Assembly (NCBI RefSeq): GCF_016863135.1
Contig: NZ_BOOH01000065.1
Location: 1 to 64,000 of the forward strand
Reading direction: 5' to 3'
DNA length: 64,000 bases
From: Planobispora longispora
GTDB taxonomy: Bacteria; Actinomycetota; Actinomycetes; Streptosporangiales; Streptosporangiaceae
Part shown: positions 13,739 through 22,185 of the stretch, in pieces
How the letters are laid out: every line of letters starts with the position of its first letter
How positions within the stretch are numbered: position 1 is the first letter of the stretch
Made by a program: the position numbers and the translations under genes
Notes under the pieces: generated by a model
Seen by the model: the letters and a program-made list of their open reading frames with translations, nothing else
Databases searched by the model: none
What the model was told of the DNA's origin: nothing

Positions 13739-15313
13739 ATGCCGCTGCGACCCTGCGACGCCCCGCTGTCCATAGCCGGCGGGGTGCGGGAGTCCGCCGC
13801 CGCCACGCCCGGCGCCGTGGCCGTGGTGGACGGCGACCGGCGGCTGACCTACCGCGGGCTGGACGACCGGTCGAACCGGCTGGCCAACGTCCTGCTCGGC
13901 ACGGGACTGCGGCCCGGCGACCGGGTGGCGGTCCTGCTCGGCAACCGGATGGAGTTCCCCGAGATCGCCTGCGGCATCGCCAAGGCGGGACTGGTCATGG
14001 TCCCGATGAGCCCCCGGTCCACCCCCGGCGAGGCGGCGTTCGTCCTGGACCACTCCGGCAGCCGGGCGCTGATCCTGGACGGCGCGCTCGCCCCGGCCGT
14101 CGCCGCGGTCGCCCCGGAGACCGCGCTGTCCATCGGCGGCGGCGACCTCGGGCTCTCCTACGAGGACACGCTCACCGAGGCGTCCGGCGCCGACCCGCGC
14201 GTCCCCACCGGCGGGCACGACCCGTTCTGCGTGGCCTACACCTCCGGCACGACCGGCCGCCCCAAGGGCGTCGTGATCAGCCACCGGTCGCGGGCACTGA
14301 CCTTCCGCGCCTCCGCCCGGGAGTGGGGCCTGGGCGCCGGCCGCCGCACGGTCGCGGTCGCCCCGATGTACCACGGCGCCGGTTTCGCCTTCGGCTACGC
14401 CCCGGTGTTCACCGGCGGCACGGTCGCGATGCTGCGCTCATGGGATCCCGGGGAACTGCTGGCGACGGTCGCGCGGGAACGCGCCCAGTCGATCTTCCTG
14501 ATCCCCACCCATGCCCATTCCCTCAGGGCGCTGGGCGAGCCCGCCCTCCGGCGGCACGACCTGTCCAGCCTGGACACGATCTACTTCAACGCCGCCGCCC
14601 TGCCCGGCCCGCTCAAGGAGTGGGTCCTGGACTCCTTCCCCGGGGTGGGCGTGCACGAGCTGTACGGCTCGACCGAGGCCGGGATCGTGGCCAACTGCCG
14701 CCCGGCCGACGCCCGCCGCAAGATCGGCTCGGTCGGCCGGCCGTGGCTCATGACCGACGTCCGCGTGGTCGGCGACGCGGGCGGCCCGGCGGGACCCGGC
14801 GAGCGCGGAGAGCTGTTCAGCCGCTCGCCGTACCTGATGAGCGGCTACCTGGACGACCCGGAGGCCACCGCCGCCTGCGTCACCGGGGACGGCTACCTCA
14901 CCAGCGGCGACGTCGTCGTCCGGGACGAGGAGGGCTACATCTACATCGTCGACAGGAAGAAGGACATGATCATCTCCGGCGGGGTGAACATCGCCCCCCG
15001 CGAGGTGGAGGAGGTCATCGCCGCCTTCCCCGGCGTCGCCGAGGCCGCCGTGGTGGGACTGCCGGACGAGCGCTGGGGCGAGCGGGTGGCGGCCTTCGTC
15101 GTCACCCTGCCCGGCGTCCCGGTGGACCCCGATGCGCTGGAGGCCCACTGCCGCGCCCGGCTGGCCGGGCCGAAACTCCCCCGGCGAATGGAGTTCGTCC
15201 CCTCCCTCCCCCGCAACGCCGCGGGAAAGATCCTCAAGCGCGAGCTCCGTTCCCTCGGCCGACCTTCCGGACCGGCGGGGCTTCCGTCACGACCCCAGTC
15301 CTTTACAAAGTAG
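13739..15313 (+). CDS. Acyl-CoA ligase (AMP-forming, ANL superfamily)
   Basis: 524 residues, typical length. P-loop-like AMP motif YTSGTTGRPKGVVISH, acyl-site motif YGSTEAG, the hinge region SGDVVVRDEEGYIYIVDRKKD and the C-terminal catalytic Lys in RNAAGKILKRELR are all present. Activates a carboxylate as acyl-AMP and transfers it to CoA. ATG 13739 is preceded by AGGGGGAAC; the upstream in-frame ATG at 13679 would place the operator inside the gene and is rejected. Regulated by the cluster operator; the cupin gene follows after 30 bases. An acid such as a propionate side chain or a substituted maleate is a plausible substrate; sequence alone does not define it. Confidence 0.92.
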   Translation: MPLRPCDAPLSIAGGVRESAAATPGAVAVVDGDRRLTYRGLDDRSNRLANVLLGTGLRPGDRVAVLLGNRMEFPEIACGIAKAGLVMVPMSPRSTPGEAAFVLDHSGSRALILDGALAPAVAAVAPETALSIGGGDLGLSYEDTLTEASGADPRVPTGGHDPFCVAYTSGTTGRPKGVVISHRSRALTFRASAREWGLGAGRRTVAVAPMYHGAGFAFGYAPVFTGGTVAMLRSWDPGELLATVARERAQSIFLIPTHAHSLRALGEPALRRHDLSSLDTIYFNAAALPGPLKEWVLDSFPGVGVHELYGSTEAGIVANCRPADARRKIGSVGRPWLMTDVRVVGDAGGPAGPGERGELFSRSPYLMSGYLDDPEATAACVTGDGYLTSGDVVVRDEEGYIYIVDRKKDMIISGGVNIAPREVEEVIAAFPGVAEAAVVGLPDERWGERVAAFVVTLPGVPVDPDALEAHCRARLAGPKLPRRMEFVPSLPRNAAGKILKRELRSLGRPSGPAGLPSRPQSFTK

Positions 15314-15343
15314 ATCATTATGGATTCCCGAAGGAGAAGCCAC

Positions 15344-16600
15344 ATGCGCCCCCACGTCGAGCTGATCCACGAGGACGACTACGTCTGGCACGGCGCCGAG
15401 CTGATCGGCGGCGAGGGCCGGGCGAGCGAGCGGCGGCTCTCGGCGGACGAGGAGGACGGCTCCTCCTCGCTGCGCATCGACTTCCACACCGACTGGAGCC
15501 GCGGGCCGGGCATCCACCACGCCGACAGCGAGTACTACGTGCTCGACGGGTCGATGACCTACGGCGGCCGCCGCATCGGCCCCGGCGGCTACGTGCACGC
15601 GCCCAGGGGCGTGCCGGCCGAGGCGATCGCCTTCGCCGAGGGCTCCCGGATCCTGCACTACCGGGAGTACGGCGACGCCGGCTTCGACCCGGCCGGCGGC
15701 CCCGGCGCCCCGCGGTGGGAGGGCGCCCGGGGGGACGTCACCGTCCTCGACAGCCGGGCCATGGCGTGGGACGCGGTGCCGAACGCCGGCCCCATGCCGG
15801 GCCTGTTCATCAAGTACCTGCACGTCGACCCCGCCACCGGGTTCTACACCCGGCTGGTGCACGCCCAGCAGGGCTGGGCCGACCACCGGCTGGCCCACCA
15901 CCCCTGCTACGAGGAGGCCTACACCGTCCAGGGACACATGGAGTACAACTTCGGCACCCTGGACCTCGGCACCTACTTCTTCCGGCCGGCCCGGGTCAAG
16001 CACGGACACTTCACCACGATGGAGGGCGGCGCGACCTGGCTGCTGCGCTCCGACGGCGAGCTGCACAACTGGTACACCCAGAACGAGTGGGTCCGCTGGG
16101 GCGGCGAGGCGGTCAACTACGGCCCGGGCGGCGGCCGGACGCGCTGGTCGCAGTCCTCCCACGACCTGGCCTCCGGGCCGATCCGGCGCGGCGAGCGCGA
16201 CCTGGCCGACCTGGCCGCCTCCTGGCGCTTCCAGCGGGAGCGGGGCGCCGACGACGCCGAGTACGTCCAGCACGGGCAGGGCGCGGACAAGAGCCTGGTC
16301 GCCATCGCCAAGGCGCTCGACGCGGCCCGCCTGCAGGCGGGGCACGACCACGACCACGACCGCGGTCACACGCACGAGCATGCGCACGACCACGACCGCG
16401 GGGACGCGCACGGTGTGGCGGCCGACTGGGGCGCCGGCCCCCGCTCACCGGAGCACCCCGACGAGCGCTCCGACGCCCACGCCCACAACCGGGGCCGGGG
16501 CCGGGCCTGGAAGCCGGGCGACCCCGTCCCCGCGCCGATCGTCTCCGGCCTCCCGGTGCGCAGCCGCTCCCGCGGCCGCTGGGACGGCGACGGCATGTGA
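15344..16600 (+). CDS. Bicupin protein with histidine-rich metal-binding tail
   Basis: 418 residues. The first cupin barrel (about 30-120) has GIHHADSEYYVLDG, the HxH...E metal motif, and GGYVHAPRG with the later His. A second, similar barrel (about 165-260) has HHPCYEEAYTVQG and RPARVKHGHF. After a helical linker the C-terminus (about 338-380) contains some ten His alternating with Asp and Glu (HDHDHDRGHTHEHAHDHD), as in nickel or zinc storage tails. Cupins of this kind may be dioxygenases, isomerases or anti-sigma-like sensors. ATG 15344 is chosen for AAGGAG seven bases upstream. It is co-transcribed with the acyl-CoA ligase. A metal-dependent oxygenase is a reasonable guess. Confidence 0.75.
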   Translation: MRPHVELIHEDDYVWHGAELIGGEGRASERRLSADEEDGSSSLRIDFHTDWSRGPGIHHADSEYYVLDGSMTYGGRRIGPGGYVHAPRGVPAEAIAFAEGSRILHYREYGDAGFDPAGGPGAPRWEGARGDVTVLDSRAMAWDAVPNAGPMPGLFIKYLHVDPATGFYTRLVHAQQGWADHRLAHHPCYEEAYTVQGHMEYNFGTLDLGTYFFRPARVKHGHFTTMEGGATWLLRSDGELHNWYTQNEWVRWGGEAVNYGPGGGRTRWSQSSHDLASGPIRRGERDLADLAASWRFQRERGADDAEYVQHGQGADKSLVAIAKALDAARLQAGHDHDHDRGHTHEHAHDHDRGDAHGVAADWGAGPRSPEHPDERSDAHAHNRGRGRAWKPGDPVPAPIVSGLPVRSRSRGRWDGDGM

Positions 16601-16658
16601 CCCTCCGATCCACCGGCCCCGGGTTCGAGCCGGCCCGCCGGAGGCGGCGTGAGCGGGC

Positions 16659-17873
16659 TCATTCGCGGGCGGCCGGCACACCGTCGGGGACGGTGCGCGA
16701 GGTCCGCCGGCGGGTGCCGAGCGTGAGGAGCAGCGAAGCCGCCGTCAGTACCACGCCGAACCAGACGACGCTCGCGACGCCCAAGTTGTCGGCGAGCAGT
16801 CCGCCGAAGAGCGCACCGAGCGCGATGGAGGTGTTGTACGCCATGGTGTTGAGCGACATCGCGGCTTCGAAGGTCTCGGGCGCGGCAGCCTGCGTCATGT
16901 TGACCTGGCACAGCTGCACGACGCCGAAGGAGACTCCCCAGAGGATCAGCGAGACGATCGAACCGCCCCGCTCGTGACCGATCGCGAGCAGCGACAGCAG
17001 GGACACCACGAGCCCCGCGCAGCCGACGACGAAACTGCCCCGCAGACTTCTGTTCACCGTGTATCCGGCGATGAAGTTCCCGGCCGCGCCGCCGATACCG
17101 TAGATCATCAGCACCGCGGTGATGAAGAGGGGCGTGGCGGAGGCGCTGTCCTCCAAGAAGGGCCGCACGAAGGTGTAGGCCCCGAAATGGCCGAGCACGA
17201 ACAGCACGACGACGGACAGCACCGAACGCAGCGGCGCGTTCTTGAGCGGGAGCCCGAACACTTCCCGGACCGAGACCGCGTTCGCCGACGGCAGCGGGGG
17301 AATCACGGCCGCGACCGCGAGGAACACCAGCGCGCTGAGGCCGGCCCAGATGAGAAAGGTGGTCCGCCAGTCGCTGAGGCTCTCAAGGGCCGTTCCCAGC
17401 GGTATGCCCACGACCGCGGCGATCGAGATGCCGGACATCACGACCGCGGCCGCCCTGCTCGCGTGGCGCTGCGGAACGAGGCGCATCGCCATGCTCACGC
17501 CGATGGCCCAGAACACGCCGCTGGCGAATCCCATGGCGAGTCGCGTCGTCAGCACCAGCGGATAGTTCGGTGAGACGGCGGTGACCAGATTTCCCAGGGT
17601 CAATACGGCCAGCAGCGTGGACAGCAGGACGCGCCGGTCGACACGCCTGGTCCAGGCCACGATGAACGGCACGCCCAGCCCGGCCGACACGCCGTACAGC
17701 GTGACCGTCAGCCCGGCGGCACCCACCGATATGCCCAGGCTTCCGCTGATCGGAGTGAGCAGGCCGACGGGCATCAACTCGGTCGTGAGGAAGACGAACA
17801 GGCTGGCCGTGATCGCGGAGACGCCCAGCCACGCCCTCAAGGCCGAACGAGGGGGTTCATCGTGCGTCGTCAT
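16659..17873 (-). CDS. MFS exporter (DHA1 / AraJ-type), 12 TM
   Basis: 404 residues with twelve hydrophobic segments. Landmarks: ELMPVGLLTPIS in helix 1 (typical of the AraJ/Cmlr sugar-efflux/chloramphenicol-resistance subgroup), the loop 2-3 motif WTRRVDRRVLL, RLAMGFASGVFWAIG in helix 4-5 and GIPLGTALES (antiporter motif C-like). Proton-driven export of drugs or metabolites. ATG 17873 is used because the upstream in-frame extension is not MFS-like; GGAG lies 10 bases upstream. Divergent from a LysR regulator over 160 bases, the classical regulator-target arrangement. Not obviously linked to the catabolic cluster. Confidence 0.87.
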   Translation of the reverse strand: MTTHDEPPRSALRAWLGVSAITASLFVFLTTELMPVGLLTPISGSLGISVGAAGLTVTLYGVSAGLGVPFIVAWTRRVDRRVLLSTLLAVLTLGNLVTAVSPNYPLVLTTRLAMGFASGVFWAIGVSMAMRLVPQRHASRAAAVVMSGISIAAVVGIPLGTALESLSDWRTTFLIWAGLSALVFLAVAAVIPPLPSANAVSVREVFGLPLKNAPLRSVLSVVVLFVLGHFGAYTFVRPFLEDSASATPLFITAVLMIYGIGGAAGNFIAGYTVNRSLRGSFVVGCAGLVVSLLSLLAIGHERGGSIVSLILWGVSFGVVQLCQVNMTQAAAPETFEAAMSLNTMAYNTSIALGALFGGLLADNLGVASVVWFGVVLTAASLLLTLGTRRRTSRTVPDGVPAARE

Positions 17874-18033
17874 TTTTCTGATGCTCCAGGTCGCAGACTT
17901 GCGGATGGACGGGACAGCCGACGGCGCCGGATCCCGGGGAGGGCGTCCGACGTGAACCAAGCCTGCGCGAAACGCGATCAATGAGTCCAACACATACTTT
18001 TCATCGCAATCAATCGTGATTCAAGATGGTCGG
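17874..18033. promoter_or_regulatory. Divergent MFS/LysR intergenic region
   Basis: AT-richer 160-base gap between the exporter and its LysR gene. Around 18003-18020 AATCAATCGTGATT gives a partly dyadic, T-N11-A-like LysR box close to the LysR start. Promoters in both directions are presumed; no clear -10/-35 pair stands out. Confidence 0.4.
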
Positions 18034-19020
18034 ATGGAACTGCAGCAGTTGAGGTACGTCGTCGCGGTCGCGGAGACCAGCAACTTCACCCGGGCCGCCG
18101 AACACTGCCGCGTCGTGCAGTCGGCGCTCAGCCATCAGATCGCCGCCCTGGAGCGGGAGCTGGGCTCCCGGCTGTTCGAGCGGACCAGCCGGCGCGTCCG
18201 GTTGACTCCGGCCGGAGAGGCGTTCCTGCCCGCGGCGCGGGAGTGCCTGGAGGCCGCGGACCGCGCGCGGGCCGAGGTCGCGGCCGCGAGCGGGGAGATC
18301 CGCGGGCGGCTCGCCGTCGGCGCGATCCCCACGATCACGGCCGTCAACCTGCCGGTCGTCCTGAGGGACTATCGCCGGCGCCACCCGCGGGTGCGCATCA
18401 TGCTCACCTCGGCGGGCAGCGAAGATCTGGTCGAGCGGGTCCGGCGGGGCGTCGTCGACGTCGCGTTCCTCGGCCTGCCGCCGCGCGCGGAGCCGAAGGG
18501 AGTCCGGAGCCGCCGGCTCGGCGGGGACGAGCTGGTCGCCGTGGTCGCGCCGGACCACCACCTGGCGGAGAACTCCGGACCGGACCGCCGTCCGACGGAG
18601 AACACCGGGCCGGACCGCCGTCCGACGGAGAACGAGGCTGACCTGCGGAGTCTGGCGGACGAACCGTTCATCGACTTCCGCGCCGGCCATGCCGGGCGGG
18701 CGCAGTCGGACGAGGCCTTCGCGGCCGCGGGGGTACGGCGCGAGGTGCCCTTCGAGGTGTCGTCCGCCGACTTCATGGTCGATCTGGTGCGGCAGGGTCT
18801 CGGAGTGGGCCTGCTGCCGGCCGCGTACGCACCGCGCTTCTCCGACCTGCGCGTCATCCGCCTCCGCGACGCCCCCACCCGGGTGGAGCACCTGATCTGG
18901 GACAACCGGCCGTCCCCGGCGGCCACGGCCTTCCTCGACCTGGTTCGCGAAGATCTTCCGGAGAGCGCCGCGGAAGGCGGCCACGGCGGGGTCGCCACGC
19001 CGTCGCCGAGGATCCGGTGA
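18034..19020 (+). CDS. LysR-family transcriptional regulator
   Basis: 328 residues. The HTH (about 1-60) reads MELQQLRYVVAVAETSNFTRAAEHCRV... with FERTSRRVRLTPAGE, and the periplasmic-binding-like effector domain follows (about 90-300; GAIPTITAVNLPVVLRDYR ... GVGLLPAAY). Starts at ATG 18034 with the canonical MELQQLRYF-type opening. It probably controls the divergent MFS exporter. Odd: a 10-residue motif ENSGPDRRPT/ENTGPDRRPT is duplicated in the hinge (about residues 179-200) by a 30-bp tandem DNA repeat, lengthening one surface loop of the effector domain. Confidence 0.92.
   Translation: MELQQLRYVVAVAETSNFTRAAEHCRVVQSALSHQIAALERELGSRLFERTSRRVRLTPAGEAFLPAARECLEAADRARAEVAAASGEIRGRLAVGAIPTITAVNLPVVLRDYRRRHPRVRIMLTSAGSEDLVERVRRGVVDVAFLGLPPRAEPKGVRSRRLGGDELVAVVAPDHHLAENSGPDRRPTENTGPDRRPTENEADLRSLADEPFIDFRAGHAGRAQSDEAFAAAGVRREVPFEVSSADFMVDLVRQGLGVGLLPAAYAPRFSDLRVIRLRDAPTRVEHLIWDNRPSPAATAFLDLVREDLPESAAEGGHGGVATPSPRIR
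18568..18633 (+). repeat. 30-bp tandem duplication inside the LysR gene
   Basis: Two nearly identical 30-base units (18568-18597 and 18598-18627; three differences in the first half), followed by the first bases of a third. In frame, each codes for ENxGPDRRPT. Confidence 0.9.
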
Positions 19021-19038
19021 GCCCCTCGGCCCGTCTCA

Positions 19039-19078
19039 GGGGCCCGGCCCGAGGCCGTCGCCGTCCGGGCCGGGCCCC
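19039..19078 (+). terminator. Strong hairpin terminator after LysR
   Basis: A perfect 13-bp stem: GGGGCCCGGCCCG at 19039-19051 with its complement at 19066-19078 and a 14-base loop, 19 bases after the LysR stop. The next gene is convergent, so it may serve both directions. Confidence 0.8.
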
Positions 19079-19188
19079 CTGCCGACCGCTGCCGTCCGGG
19101 CCGGATCTCCTGTCGATCGGCGCGGCGATCTCTCCGCCGATGGGCGGACGGCTTCAGCCGTCGCGCCCGGCGCCGCGATCGGGCGCGC

Positions 19189-19797
19189 TCACTCTCCCCC
19201 TGCGGGCGTGCCCTCGGCGAGCCCGTAGCGCAGGTACACGATGCCGTTCGGACTGGCTGCCGGCGGTTCGAGGAGGGTGACGTTCGAGGGCACCGCGCCA
19301 CCGTCGAACACCTTCTTCCCGACGCCGAGCGTGACCGGGTGCACCCAGAGGTCGAGACGGTCGAAGAGCTTCTCGCGCAGGAGGGTCTGCACCAGGTTCA
19401 GGCTTCCGACGACCTTCACGTGCTCGTGCCGGTCGCGGATCTCGCGCACCGCGGCGGCCAGATCCGGGCCGAGCTGCGTGGACCCGGCCCACGAGAGGTC
19501 GGGCTCGCCGCGGGAGGCCACGTACTTCGGGACGCCGTTGAAGAGCGCGGCGATCTCGTTGTCCGCGCCGCCCTCCTGGTACGGCCAGTGGGCGGCGAAG
19601 ATGTCGTACGTCCGCCGGCCGAGCAGGAGGGCGTCCGTGCCCTTGTAGGCGGCGCCGATCTGCGCCCCGGCGACCTCGTCCAGCAGGGGCGACTGCCAGC
19701 CGCCGAACGGGAACCCCTCCGGGTCCTCGTCGGGGCTGCCGGGCGCCTGCCCGACGAGGTCGAGGGTTGCGAACAGCGCGATGTGGATGAGGCCCAT
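19189..19797 (-). CDS. Dihydrofolate reductase-family protein (RibD C-terminal type, YyaP-like)
   Basis: 202 residues. The start MGLIHIALFATLDLVGQAPG is a variant of the usual RKLxxxxxxSLDG opening. LLLGRRTYDIFAAHWP is the NADPH-site helix, VKVVGSLNLVQTLL the conserved GG/GS-SxxLxxxLL segment, and DLWVHPVTLGVGKKVF the typical C-terminal strand. Family members resemble the reductase domain of RibD; most have no proven substrate. Followed upstream by a degenerate 430-base stretch; no operon partner. Confidence 0.85.
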   Translation of the reverse strand: MGLIHIALFATLDLVGQAPGSPDEDPEGFPFGGWQSPLLDEVAGAQIGAAYKGTDALLLGRRTYDIFAAHWPYQEGGADNEIAALFNGVPKYVASRGEPDLSWAGSTQLGPDLAAAVREIRDRHEHVKVVGSLNLVQTLLREKLFDRLDLWVHPVTLGVGKKVFDGGAVPSNVTLLEPPAASPNGIVYLRYGLAEGTPAGGE

Positions 19798-20227
19798 GCC
19801 TTACTCCAGGTGAGTTGGTCGTCTCGGTCGGCGGGCAGACCTGCGGGCGTCGGCGGGCTCATCGCCGCGACGGCGCCCGGCTTCGTAGTCGCCCACCGCC
19901 TCGCCCGGTGCATCGGTCACCATCCCGTCCCACGGTCAGTGTTCTTGCGACGCCCGGCGGCGGGGCTCGGCAGGCATGCCGAGCGCCTTGGTCCGGGCTC
20001 GTACGTCCGATTCCTCGAACAGGATATGCCGATCGATCTTGACGATGTCCACCGGCAGAATGCGCAGGTAAGCCGGGACCCCGCACCGGCACTCCCCACG
20101 CGGACAGGTCGATCCCCTGCTCGGCCGCACCTCCCGCCTGTGGCGGCGGGCGAGAAAGCATCGGGTCGATTCGCAGGTCAAGCGCCCTGCGACGACTTCC
20201 GAAGACGACTTTCGAAGCGGTGCGCGT
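19798..20227. other. Intergenic region with degenerate coding remnants
   Basis: No intact gene is convincing. The one recognisable item is a minus-strand EAL-like fragment (separate entry). Base composition is less GC-biased than in the adjacent genes and third-position bias is lost over most of the stretch, consistent with decayed sequence. Confidence 0.5.
19966..20085 (-). pseudogene. Fragment resembling an EAL (c-di-GMP phosphodiesterase) domain
   Basis: On the minus strand about 35 codons read AYLRILPVDIVKIDRHIL followed by an acidic helix; the LPVDxxKIDR core is the diagnostic strand of EAL domains, where the Asp and Lys line the active site. There is no room for the rest of the about 240-residue domain before or after it, and the flanking sequence does not continue the homology. 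Interpreted as a remnant of a larger GGDEF-EAL gene; a chance match is possible. Confidence 0.4.
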
Positions 20228-20941
20228 TCAGCGGGGACGATGGCCCTTCCCGCCCCGGCCGGTTCGCGCGCCCCGGCGGCCCGACCCGCCCGGAGCGGGA
20301 CTCCGCGGCTGCTTGCGGGCCTTCGCCGGGGCGGGCGCGGGAGTGCGGCCCCGTGAGCTGTTCGCCGTACGCCCGCGGACGATGCCGATGAAGTCCTCCA
20401 CCAGCTCGGTGGTCGCCTCCGTGGGCCAGGCCAGCGCGACCTGCGACTGCGGCGTCTCCACGACCGGCCGGGAGGTCAGATCCTTGCGGTGGTACAGGCG
20501 CGCCAGCGACTGCGGGACCAGCAGCAGCCCGGCCCCCGCCGCCACCAGCTCGATCGCCTCCGCCGTCGTCTCCGGGCGCGTGAAGGCCGGCAGCCCCGGC
20601 AGGGCCGTCCACTCGAGGGTGTCGTCCATCGGATGGAACACCTCGTCGCCGGCGAGATCGGCGACGGTCACCTCGTCGGCGGCGGCCACCATGTGGTCCT
20701 TCGGCGCCACGACCATGGTGGTCTCGACGTAGAGAGGGATCACGCTGAGCCCCTCGCGGTCCACGGGCAACCGCACGAACCCGGCGTCGGCACCGCCGTC
20801 GCGCAGGACCCCCACCACCTCGGCGGCGGTGACGGAGACCAAGGTGAGCGGCACGTCGGGCACCCGCTCGGCCCAGACGTTGACCCATTTGGCCGGCGTC
20901 ACCCCGGGCACGTATGCCAGCCGGAACTCCCTGTCGCTCAC
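20228..20941 (-). CDS. LysR-type substrate-binding-domain protein lacking an HTH
   Basis: 237 residues. Begins directly with the effector-binding fold (FRLAYVPGVTPAKWVNVWAER), continues with DAGFVRLPVDREGLSVIPLYVE and a VAAGAGLLLVPQSLARLY segment as in LysR effector domains, but has no N-terminal DNA-binding part. The last about 50 residues are a Pro/Ala/Arg/Lys-rich basic tail (KARKQPRSP...GRGGKGHRPR) that could bind nucleic acid instead. Divergent, with about 54 bases between, from a DUF5997 gene; I recall this pair as a conserved neighbourhood in Streptomyces and relatives. Function unknown; possibly a metabolite-responsive partner of the DUF5997 protein. Confidence 0.8.
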   Translation of the reverse strand: MSDREFRLAYVPGVTPAKWVNVWAERVPDVPLTLVSVTAAEVVGVLRDGGADAGFVRLPVDREGLSVIPLYVETTMVVAPKDHMVAAADEVTVADLAGDEVFHPMDDTLEWTALPGLPAFTRPETTAEAIELVAAGAGLLLVPQSLARLYHRKDLTSRPVVETPQSQVALAWPTEATTELVEDFIGIVRGRTANSSRGRTPAPAPAKARKQPRSPAPGGSGRRGARTGRGGKGHRPR

Positions 20942-20995
20942 CTCCTCAGGGTACCGATGTCAGGGGAGGCGGCTTCACGCCATACCCTGGACACC

Positions 20996-21361
20996 ATGAC
21001 CAAGCTCAAGACCACCCAGACGATGAAGCCCGCGACCGCGGCCAAGAAGCTGGGTGTGCTCCTCTCGGCCACTCCCGCCGAGTTCCAGGAGGGAGTCGTC
21101 TCCAGGGATGAGCTGAACGCGTTGCAGGCCGATCCCCCGGCCTGGCTGGCCGATCTGCGGCGCAACGGGCCGCACCCCAGGCAGGTCGTCGCCGTGAAGC
21201 TGGGCGTCTCCAACTCGGGCCTGGCCAGGGGCGGCATCACCGGGCCGCTCACCACCGCCGAGATCGACGCCATCAAGGCGGAGAACCCCGAGTGGCTGCA
21301 GCGCGAGCGGTCGGTCCAGGCCGAGGTGCGCAAGGAGGCGCAGCGCCTCAAGGAGCGCTAG
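20996..21361 (+). CDS. DUF5997-family small basic protein
   Basis: 121 residues starting MTKLKTTQTMKPATAAKKLGV; a helix with TPAEFQEGVVSRDELNALQADPP, a tryptophan-containing segment AWLADLRRNGPHPRQVVA, and TAEIDAIKAENPEWL. The pattern (Lys-rich start, LGV, EFQ, LNALQ...PPxWL) is that of DUF5997, an actinobacterial family without known function and with an HTH-like look. ATG 20996 is 54 bases from the divergent HTH-less LysR-type gene. A hairpin terminator follows at once. One possibility is that it supplies the DNA-binding half for its divergent neighbour (speculative). Confidence 0.8.
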   Translation: MTKLKTTQTMKPATAAKKLGVLLSATPAEFQEGVVSRDELNALQADPPAWLADLRRNGPHPRQVVAVKLGVSNSGLARGGITGPLTTAEIDAIKAENPEWLQRERSVQAEVRKEAQRLKER

Positions 21362-21396
21362 CCGGCCGATGGGCGTGATGGAGGCGCTCGGCCGGC
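21361..21396 (+). terminator. Hairpin terminator after DUF5997 gene
   Basis: GCCGGCCGA (21361-21369) pairs with TCGGCCGGC (21388-21396) around an 18-base loop; its first base is the last base of the DUF5997 stop codon. Confidence 0.6.
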
Positions 21397-21534
21397 CGCA
21401 CCGCTGAATCGCCCTGCGCCAGGGCGCCCCGGCTCCTCGTCCGCGACCGGGGCGCAGCGGGCTGTCCGGATCGGTCCGGAGGCCGACCAGGTGACGCCTT
21501 CAGCTCGCGCCCCCTTCTCGCCAGGCTGAAAGGC

Positions 21535-22173
21535 ATGAACAGCGCCCTCGTCGTCATCGACGTCCAGAACTCCTTCCTTCAGCTCCCCGACTGGCGGCAC
21601 ACTTCACGGCCGGATATCGTCCCCCGGGTCAACCGCCTGGCCGCCGCCGCCAGGAACGCCGGAGACGCGGTCGTGTGGGTGCTCGGCTCACGCCCGGGCT
21701 CGGGCTCCGTCTTCGACCCGGCCCGCGGGTTCGTCCGTCTGATGGACGGCATCCGGCCTCTCGACGACGAGCCGGTCCTCACCAAGACCGCGCACAACGC
21801 GTTCACCACCACCGGCCTCCACCGGTTCCTCACCCGGCGCGGCGTCAGGAAGCTGACCGTCTGCGGCATCCGGACCGAACAGTGCTGCGAAACCACCGCC
21901 CGCCTCGCCTCCGATCTGGGCTTCGAGGTCGACTTCGCCATCGACGCCACCGCGACCACGCCCATCCCGCACCGCGACGCCCCGGACGACCTGCCCTTCG
22001 ACGAGCTCGTCCAGGACCCGCGCACGCTCGGCGTGGACGAGATCGTCGACCGCACCGCGTACGCTCTGTCGGGCCGTTTCGCCACCGTCAAGACCGTGGC
22101 CGAGCTCACCGGAACCCCCGAGCCCACCGGAAACCCCGAGCCCACCGGAAACCCCGGGCTCACCGGAGACTAG
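21535..22173 (+). CDS. Cysteine hydrolase, isochorismatase family
   Basis: 212 residues. Asp9 in VVIDVQNSF, Lys in LTKTAHNAF (about 84) and Cys in GIRTEQCCETTARL (about 116-117) make the triad. The preference is for small amides, nicotinamide or isochorismate-like substrates; the RTEQC pattern is typical of uncharacterised cysteine hydrolases paired with GlxA regulators. The C-terminus carries an 18-bp repeated segment (TGTPEPTGNPEPTGNPGLTG, about residues 190-210) that the family does not need. The GlxA-type regulator starts 13 bases after the stop, with AGGAGG overlapping the stop codon, so the two form an operon. Confidence 0.88.
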   Translation: MNSALVVIDVQNSFLQLPDWRHTSRPDIVPRVNRLAAAARNAGDAVVWVLGSRPGSGSVFDPARGFVRLMDGIRPLDDEPVLTKTAHNAFTTTGLHRFLTRRGVRKLTVCGIRTEQCCETTARLASDLGFEVDFAIDATATTPIPHRDAPDDLPFDELVQDPRTLGVDEIVDRTAYALSGRFATVKTVAELTGTPEPTGNPEPTGNPGLTGD

Positions 22174-22185
22174 GAGGCAGCGGCC

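Noticed and set aside
16617-16645. GGTTCGAGCC, a tRNA T-loop-like sequence after the cupin gene
   Set aside because: There is no space for an acceptor stem, D-arm and anticodon arm (the cupin stop is about 20 bases upstream) and no CCA-proximal pairing; not a tRNA or an obvious att site.
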